16,782 bases of DNA from Bacilli bacterium (GTDB taxonomy: Bacteria; Bacillota_I; Bacilli_A; RF39; UBA660). Made by a program: the position numbers and the translations under genes. Each line of letters opens with the position of its first letter. Position 1 is the first letter of the stretch. The stretch is taken from assembly GCA_028703035.1 (NCBI GenBank), contig JAQVNR010000026.1, forward strand, positions 1-16,782. The letters are read 5' to 3'. Below are positions 12,904 through 16,782 of this stretch, one piece after another. Below the pieces are notes generated by a model, which made no database searches, was not told where the DNA came from, and worked only from the letters and a program-made list of their open reading frames with translations.

Positions 12904-15236
12904 TAGTCATCTACCTCCTTTAAAAACGTTAGATTTTTGTCTTTATTTAGATATATTTGGTTTTCTTGCCTCATAAAACAAATAGATTTATATTTACAAT
13001 ATTCACAACTAACGTTAGTTTTATCTACAATTTTGGGATTAATTTCAAATTTGGCATTTAAGATATCTTCTGCACCATCTTTAATTTTTTCTCTTGCTAG
13101 TTTAAAAATCTCCTCAAAATCATCTTCACTTAATAATTTAGTATATTTATAAAAACCTTTTGAAGTAATTTTCATCCCTTTGATGAATCTACTATCTTTA
13201 TATGTACTATCTATTTCATTAATAATTGTTTCATTATCTAGTGTATAGCCTACCAATTTTAAATTATCGCGTTTTATTTTCTCTAAATCATTTTTATCAT
13301 TATTCACTATAATATTTCTATTAATATTTTGCAAATAAATACCAGCAATTTTAGCATTAGGATATGCACTTATGGTTAAATATATATAAATTGGCAGTTG
13401 CAATCCAAGCCCATAAGGAATTAAAGATAAGTCAATATTAGGAGCATAGGTTTTATAGTCAATAATCGTAGCTTTATTCTCATAGACCATTATTTTATCA
13501 ATAATTCCATTAAAGATGATTTCTTTATCGCTACCAATATTTATTTTTACATTTTTTTCGCACTCAACTTTTTTAAATAAAGTATTTTCATAGTGTTCCT
13601 TGATAAAGTCAATTGCAAAAATTAAATCTTCACACATTTTATCAATAAAAGCATAGTTTCCTGGAGTTAAATCAAAATGATTATTTCTTAAAAAACTTTC
13701 TTTTTCTTCAATAAAATCAAAGTGTTCATTATAAATTTTTGAAAGAATATGATGACATAGACTTCCTAGGTAAGCATCAAATGATACTTCATAATCACTA
13801 AGCTTTAATATATATTCTAGATAATATTTAAAATTACATTCATAATATGTGTTTAGTTTTGTATAAGACAATGTCAATTTAGTATATTTATCACGAAGAA
13901 GTTTGGGATTTATCCCATTATATTGGTTATTATAAGACAAATAATTTAAGTTGCGATAGTTATTATATAATTTTAAAAGCTCAGGTTCTCTTTTACCATA
14001 TTTTTTTTCTATATCAAGTAAAATACCTAAGTTATATTTGTTACTTTGGTGTGAAAATATACTTACTTCATAATTTTGGCAGTCAACACGCATATTACCA
14101 GCTATTGATGATGGAAAACAAATTTCTTTTAAGTCTTCTATAGAGTAAGTTATTGTTAGATGTTTAATGTTCTTAATTGCTTCTTCCCATATTACTTTTT
14201 CAATTTTGTTTAATTCTTCAGTGCTTTCTAAAAGCTCATTTTTTTCTTGATCGTTTATAAAATTATCATCTTTGTATATTGTAGGAATCAGTTTATCAAC
14301 AAAGCCGATTAAAAAAATATGTTTATCATCATCAAAAAAATTATTTTTAATATCAACTAAATTTACAGCGTCTTTATAACGATCTTTATTTATTCTTTTT
14401 GATTTAAATTCTTCAATTAAAATTTCTTTTATAGTTGAAAAATCATCTATAAAATAATAATTATTAAAAATTTCAATAACTGCATTATATATATTCAAAT
14501 CTTGAATGCCACTTAAAATATCTTCATAATTATTTAAATTATTAAGTATGTTAAGACCTACAGTAGTATCATAAAGAAAAATACTATCATCTAAATTAAT
14601 AGGAATTTTATAAAATGTAAAAATTCTGTTTATCGTTAAGCTGTATTCTTTATTATAATTAGCTAACAAGATATTATTTATATTAATTCCTTTTTTTATT
14701 TTTATTAGTATTTCTTTGGCAACATACTCTATTTCTTCATTGATATTATTAAATTTTAAAATATTATGAGAGTAATTATTGTTATTTTTAAAAATAATTT
14801 CGACTTCAGTAATTAATTTTATTTTATTTATAAGATAATAATCTAATTTATAAAGATAATCAAAGCCTAGAAATACCACCTTTTTATTTATTAATGATTT
14901 TAAAAAGTAATGATCATAAATAAGTAATTCTTTTTCATCTAACTTAGATTTAAGTTGACTAAGCTCTTTTAATTTTTGATTGTCAATTTTATCTGATAAA
15001 AAATACAAATTTTTAATAATTTCTAAAGCATTTCGATAACTAAGAGCTTTTTCTTTCATAACAAAATATATTGTCTGAGCATCAAAGTCAAAAAGTATTT
15101 TTCTTTTTAAATCGTTTAAAGTCATTATTTTTATATTAATTATTGGATTTTCATTAATTTTTTTTAAAATAACGTCTTTAAGATTATTGGGAATAATCAA
15201 TATAGAGTTGTTGTTTAAATATTTATAAATATCCAT
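12903..15236 (-). CDS. addB: Reduced AddB, PD-(D/E)XK nuclease with Fe-S cysteines
   Basis: A 777-residue AddB-like subunit, partner of AddA. The C-terminal nuclease shows YLGSLCHHILSKIY, GIIDKI (D580) and IIDYK (D593, K595). Four cysteines in the arrangement of the AddB 4Fe-4S staple are present: C467 (YECNFKYYLEYIL) and C744, C747 and C753 (CEYCKYKSICF). The N-terminal part is degenerate: where AddB normally begins with a Walker A (GRAGSGKS-like), this begins ILIIPNNLKDVILKKI without a P-loop. It is also about 390 residues shorter than Bacillus AddB (about 1166). It probably serves as a scaffold and 5'-strand nuclease and lacks ATP binding. ATG 15236 has GTGGTGA four bases upstream. It overlaps addA by one base. 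Confidence 0.87.
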   Translation of the reverse strand: MDIYKYLNNNSILIIPNNLKDVILKKINENPIINIKIMTLNDLKRKILFDFDAQTIYFVMKEKALSYRNALEIIKNLYFLSDKIDNQKLKELSQLKSKLDEKELLIYDHYFLKSLINKKVVFLGFDYLYKLDYYLINKIKLITEVEIIFKNNNNYSHNILKFNNINEEIEYVAKEILIKIKKGININNILLANYNKEYSLTINRIFTFYKIPINLDDSIFLYDTTVGLNILNNLNNYEDILSGIQDLNIYNAVIEIFNNYYFIDDFSTIKEILIEEFKSKRINKDRYKDAVNLVDIKNNFFDDDKHIFLIGFVDKLIPTIYKDDNFINDQEKNELLESTEELNKIEKVIWEEAIKNIKHLTITYSIEDLKEICFPSSIAGNMRVDCQNYEVSIFSHQSNKYNLGILLDIEKKYGKREPELLKLYNNYRNLNYLSYNNQYNGINPKLLRDKYTKLTLSYTKLNTYYECNFKYYLEYILKLSDYEVSFDAYLGSLCHHILSKIYNEHFDFIEEKESFLRNNHFDLTPGNYAFIDKMCEDLIFAIDFIKEHYENTLFKKVECEKNVKINIGSDKEIIFNGIIDKIMVYENKATIIDYKTYAPNIDLSLIPYGLGLQLPIYIYLTISAYPNAKIAGIYLQNINRNIIVNNDKNDLEKIKRDNLKLVGYTLDNETIINEIDSTYKDSRFIKGMKITSKGFYKYTKLLSEDDFEEIFKLAREKIKDGAEDILNAKFEINPKIVDKTNVSCEYCKYKSICFMRQENQIYLNKDKNLTFLKEVDD

Positions 15237-15251
15237 TTAATCACCACTTTA

Positions 15252-15260
15252 ATTATAACA
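15252..15260 (-). promoter_or_regulatory. Candidate extended -10 promoter for addBA
   Basis: Minus-strand TGTTATAAT is a perfect TG-N-TATAAT extended -10 element 16 bases before ATG 15236. The -35 region (AACACC) is poor and falls in the upstream gene's terminator hairpin. The predicted leader would be only about 9 bases, which lowers confidence. Confidence 0.42.
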
Positions 15261-15280
15261 AAAAAACACTCTTTGGTGTT
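15260..15280 (-). terminator. Weak intrinsic terminator after the 90-residue gene
   Basis: Minus-strand AACAC (15280-15276) pairs with GTGTT (15269-15265) around a six-base loop, then seven T (down to 15260). The stem has only five pairs, so partial read-through into addB is possible. It begins inside the stop codon at 15281-15279. Confidence 0.5.
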
Positions 15281-15551
15281 ATTTAGTTATTAAATTATTT
15301 TTTTCTTTTACTATTTTTCCCACTCTCATTATCATTGACGAATCAAAGATATTTGCAACATTTACAGGTAGTACATCATATCGACTCGCTAGCTGAATGA
15401 TTGCCTCGGCTATTTCATCATTAGATGAATTAATAATATAATTATACCATTCTTTTTTATTTGTAAAGCCATGGTCTAAAGCATTTTGATAATCTTTTTT
15501 TTGCAAAATTATAATTTCTAATTTAAGATTTTCTAATAAATTATTTTCCAT
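15279..15551 (-). CDS. Uncharacterised 90-residue cytosolic protein
   Basis: Starts at ATG 15551, chosen because AGGAGGA (15554-15560) stands two to three bases upstream; an ATG at 15584 would overlap the vanY-like gene and has no such site. The predicted protein is helical and charged (LLENLKLEIIILQKKDYQNALDH within residues 4-27) with no membrane segment and no Cys. The C-terminal half (AEAIIQLASRYDVLPVNVANIF) has a small helical pattern that could be a binding domain. No family was recognised. It follows the vanY-like gene by 10 bases on the same strand, so the two are probably co-transcribed. Confidence 0.75.
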   Translation of the reverse strand: MENNLLENLKLEIIILQKKDYQNALDHGFTNKKEWYNYIINSSNDEIAEAIIQLASRYDVLPVNVANIFDSSMIMRVGKIVKEKNNLITK

Positions 15552-15561
15552 ATTCCTCCTA

Positions 15562-16428
15562 TTAATATTGGGAATCAAGCCCAAAATAATCTTCCATTGT
15601 TATCCAGTTTCCATTATTGTAAAGTTTATCTGCTAAGTATGTTCCTACATATCTTAGGTGCCATGATTCATATTTGTAGCCGGTTTCATTTGTTTTATCT
15701 TTAGGATATCTAATTATGAAACCGTATAAATGGGCATTATTATTGACCCATTTACCTTCATCGGTTGCTGAAAAAGAATCATCCACAGAATTTAAATCAA
15801 ATGCAAGTCCTGATTGATGTTCAGAATGACCTGCTCTTGCCGATGTGATATCAGCATAATCTTTACCACCTTTATTTATATAATGCTCATATAATCCTTT
15901 TTGATAGCTAAAAGAGCGATAACCGCTAGATATATAGATATTAAGTCCAATTGATGTAGCATCATTTTTCATCTGCGACCACATATTATAAACTTCTTTG
16001 TCAAGGCAATTTTTACAAATATCATTATTTATTTCTTCCTCGGTGTTGCTTGGTATCCAACTATCACTAAAAGGATAGCTTTTGTTAACTATTATATATC
16101 CATCTATATAATAAGCTCCATCAATTTTTTCAAGTATATATCCTTTGGAAGTTGTTTCTACATAATTGGGATTATCTTCAACTTCATTTCCACTTCCATT
16201 TTCAACCTCTTTTATAACACTATCCCCACTCTTATTATCTTTTAAAATAATATCACTCACCTTATCTTTAATTAATATTATTAAAGTAGCCATAATAATA
16301 GCAATCAAAAAATGACCTATTTTTAATTTTCTTTTCTTCTTTTTTTTAAAAATATATATAACAAATAAATAAATGCAAGGAATTAATATTATTGCTAAAT
16401 TCATAATAAATACAATTAAATAATTCAT
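15562..16428 (-). CDS. Membrane-anchored VanY-type D-alanyl-D-alanine carboxypeptidase
   Basis: A 288-residue protein. Two N-terminal membrane segments (about 3-26 and 38-55) are joined by a Lys/Arg-rich loop (28-36), which places both N- and C-termini outside. An Asp/Glu/Asn-rich linker runs to about 100, then a VanY/peptidase M15B domain. SSGYRS lies at 167-172, SEHQSGLAFD has zinc ligands H204 and D211, and ESWHLR has catalytic E254 and zinc ligand H257. It should trim terminal D-Ala from peptidoglycan stem peptides at the outer membrane face. Nothing links it to glycopeptide resistance (no vanHAX), so it is a housekeeping wall enzyme. Two cysteines (C138, C141) precede the catalytic domain. 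ATG 16428 has AGGTAGTG upstream. Confidence 0.9.
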   Translation of the reverse strand: MNYLIVFIMNLAIILIPCIYLFVIYIFKKKKKRKLKIGHFLIAIIMATLIILIKDKVSDIILKDNKSGDSVIKEVENGSGNEVEDNPNYVETTSKGYILEKIDGAYYIDGYIIVNKSYPFSDSWIPSNTEEEINNDICKNCLDKEVYNMWSQMKNDATSIGLNIYISSGYRSFSYQKGLYEHYINKGGKDYADITSARAGHSEHQSGLAFDLNSVDDSFSATDEGKWVNNNAHLYGFIIRYPKDKTNETGYKYESWHLRYVGTYLADKLYNNGNWITMEDYFGLDSQY

Positions 16429-16448
16429 TTTTTCACTACCTTTAATTA

Positions 16449-16457
16449 ATTATAGCA
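16449..16457 (-). promoter_or_regulatory. Candidate extended -10 promoter for the carboxypeptidase gene
   Basis: Minus-strand TGCTATAAT is a perfect extended -10 box 20 bases before ATG 16428. No good -35 (AACATT at 17 bases), as is usual for extended -10 promoters. Confidence 0.5.
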
Positions 16458-16518
16458 TTACTATTGTATTTAATGTTATGTTTGTTTAAAAAATCGACAA
16501 TAGTTTGTTTAGCATCAT

Positions 16519-16546
16519 AAAAAAAGCTTATAAATTAATTATAAGC
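16519..16546 (-). terminator. Intrinsic terminator of the 60-residue gene
   Basis: Minus-strand GCTTATAA (16546-16539) pairs with TTATAAGC (16533-16526) around a five-base loop. It is followed by seven T (down to 16519). The last codons of the gene form the 5' arm and the TAA stop (16537-16535) lies in the loop. Confidence 0.82.
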
Positions 16547-16717
16547 ATCTCTAGTAATCTGATAAATTCCATAAATACAAATTATTAAAGAAAAAGTCAT
16601 TAAGATTACACAAAAAACATCTTCTACCATTCTTGATTTGTATAAAAATAAAGTTAGAATTAAAAAGATTATCCCAATTAATAAAGTTACAATACCAAAA
16701 GATTTTTTAGTTTTCAT
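16535..16717 (-). CDS. Small two-helix membrane protein, unknown function
   Basis: Encodes 60 residues with a positive N-terminus (MKTKKS), a first membrane helix at about 7-26, a short loop KSRMVED and a second helix at about 33-53, ending in a polar tail. By the positive-inside rule both ends would be cytoplasmic. No family can be named from so short a sequence. It is supported as a gene by AAGG before ATG 16717, a well-formed promoter upstream and a terminator at its end. It forms its own transcription unit upstream of the carboxypeptidase gene. Confidence 0.68.
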   Translation of the reverse strand: MKTKKSFGIVTLLIGIIFLILTLFLYKSRMVEDVFCVILMTFSLIICIYGIYQITRDAYN

Positions 16718-16738
16718 ATTATCGCCTTCTTAATATAA

Positions 16739-16767
16739 AATATAACACAATTTAAACATAAAAACAA
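16739..16767 (-). promoter_or_regulatory. SigA-type promoter for the 60-residue membrane protein
   Basis: Minus-strand TTGTTT (16762-16767), exactly 17 bases, then TATATT (16739-16744) preceded by TGT as an extended -10. The -10 ends 21 bases before ATG 16717. This is the best-formed vegetative promoter in the window. Confidence 0.55.
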
Positions 16768-16782
16768 TTATATAAATTTGAT

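Noticed and set aside
12692..12976. Plus-strand 94-codon reading over the addA/addB junction
   Set aside because: Shadow of addA, with the P-loop antisense; no family features.
15562..16428. Glycopeptide resistance determinant (vanY)
   Set aside because: The domain is VanY-type, but no vanHAX, vanRS or ligase genes are present; ordinary wall carboxypeptidases share this domain.

Overview
The window is AT-rich Bacillota (Firmicutes) DNA from an endospore former. Spore-cortex hydrolases of the CwlJ and SleC families sit next to genes for AddAB-type DNA repair. TGA is used as a stop (for example at 937-939 and 3243-3245), so the code is standard and this is not a Mycoplasma-type genome despite the low GC. 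SleC-like and DUF2935-like proteins point towards Clostridia or a clostridia-like lineage, but the taxon cannot be fixed from this stretch. No rRNA, tRNA, CRISPR array or intact mobile element was seen.

Left edge (1-588): a decayed AbiEii-type nucleotidyltransferase toxin gene, with an in-frame ochre codon and a lost 3' end, followed by sequence with no recognisable gene. A small orphan protein (589-939) follows.

Spore block (1162-8004): a plus-strand run encodes a four-LysM protein, CwlJ (the two coding regions overlap by 17 nt) and two tandem DUF2935-like helical proteins. It meets a minus-strand SleC-like cortex-lytic enzyme stop-to-stop. The SleC-like gene diverges from a very large amidase with four peptidoglycan-binding domains, an Amidase_3 domain and five LysM domains. 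None of these proteins has a visible signal peptide. This suits proteins made in the mother cell that assemble on the spore and later cut cortex or sporangial wall. A small secreted four-cysteine protein (8069-8410) follows the amidase behind a SigF/SigG-like promoter.

Repair block (8394-15236, minus strand): addB and addA overlap by one base and encode a short AddAB helicase-nuclease. A compact helicase IV-like UvrD-family protein lies downstream, after a terminator.

Right edge (15279-16717, minus strand): a membrane-anchored VanY-type D,D-carboxypeptidase, an uncharacterised 90-residue protein, and a 60-residue two-TM protein.

The genome is compact. Intrinsic terminators overlap stop codons at four genes, and candidate SigA promoters with extended -10 elements lie only about 20-30 nt before start codons. 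The main points of interest are the mix of Bacillus-type (CwlJ) and Clostridium-type (SleC) cortex lysis in one locus with possible new anchoring partners, the asymmetric loss of histidines between the DUF2935-like paralogues, and the reduced AddB without a visible Walker A motif.
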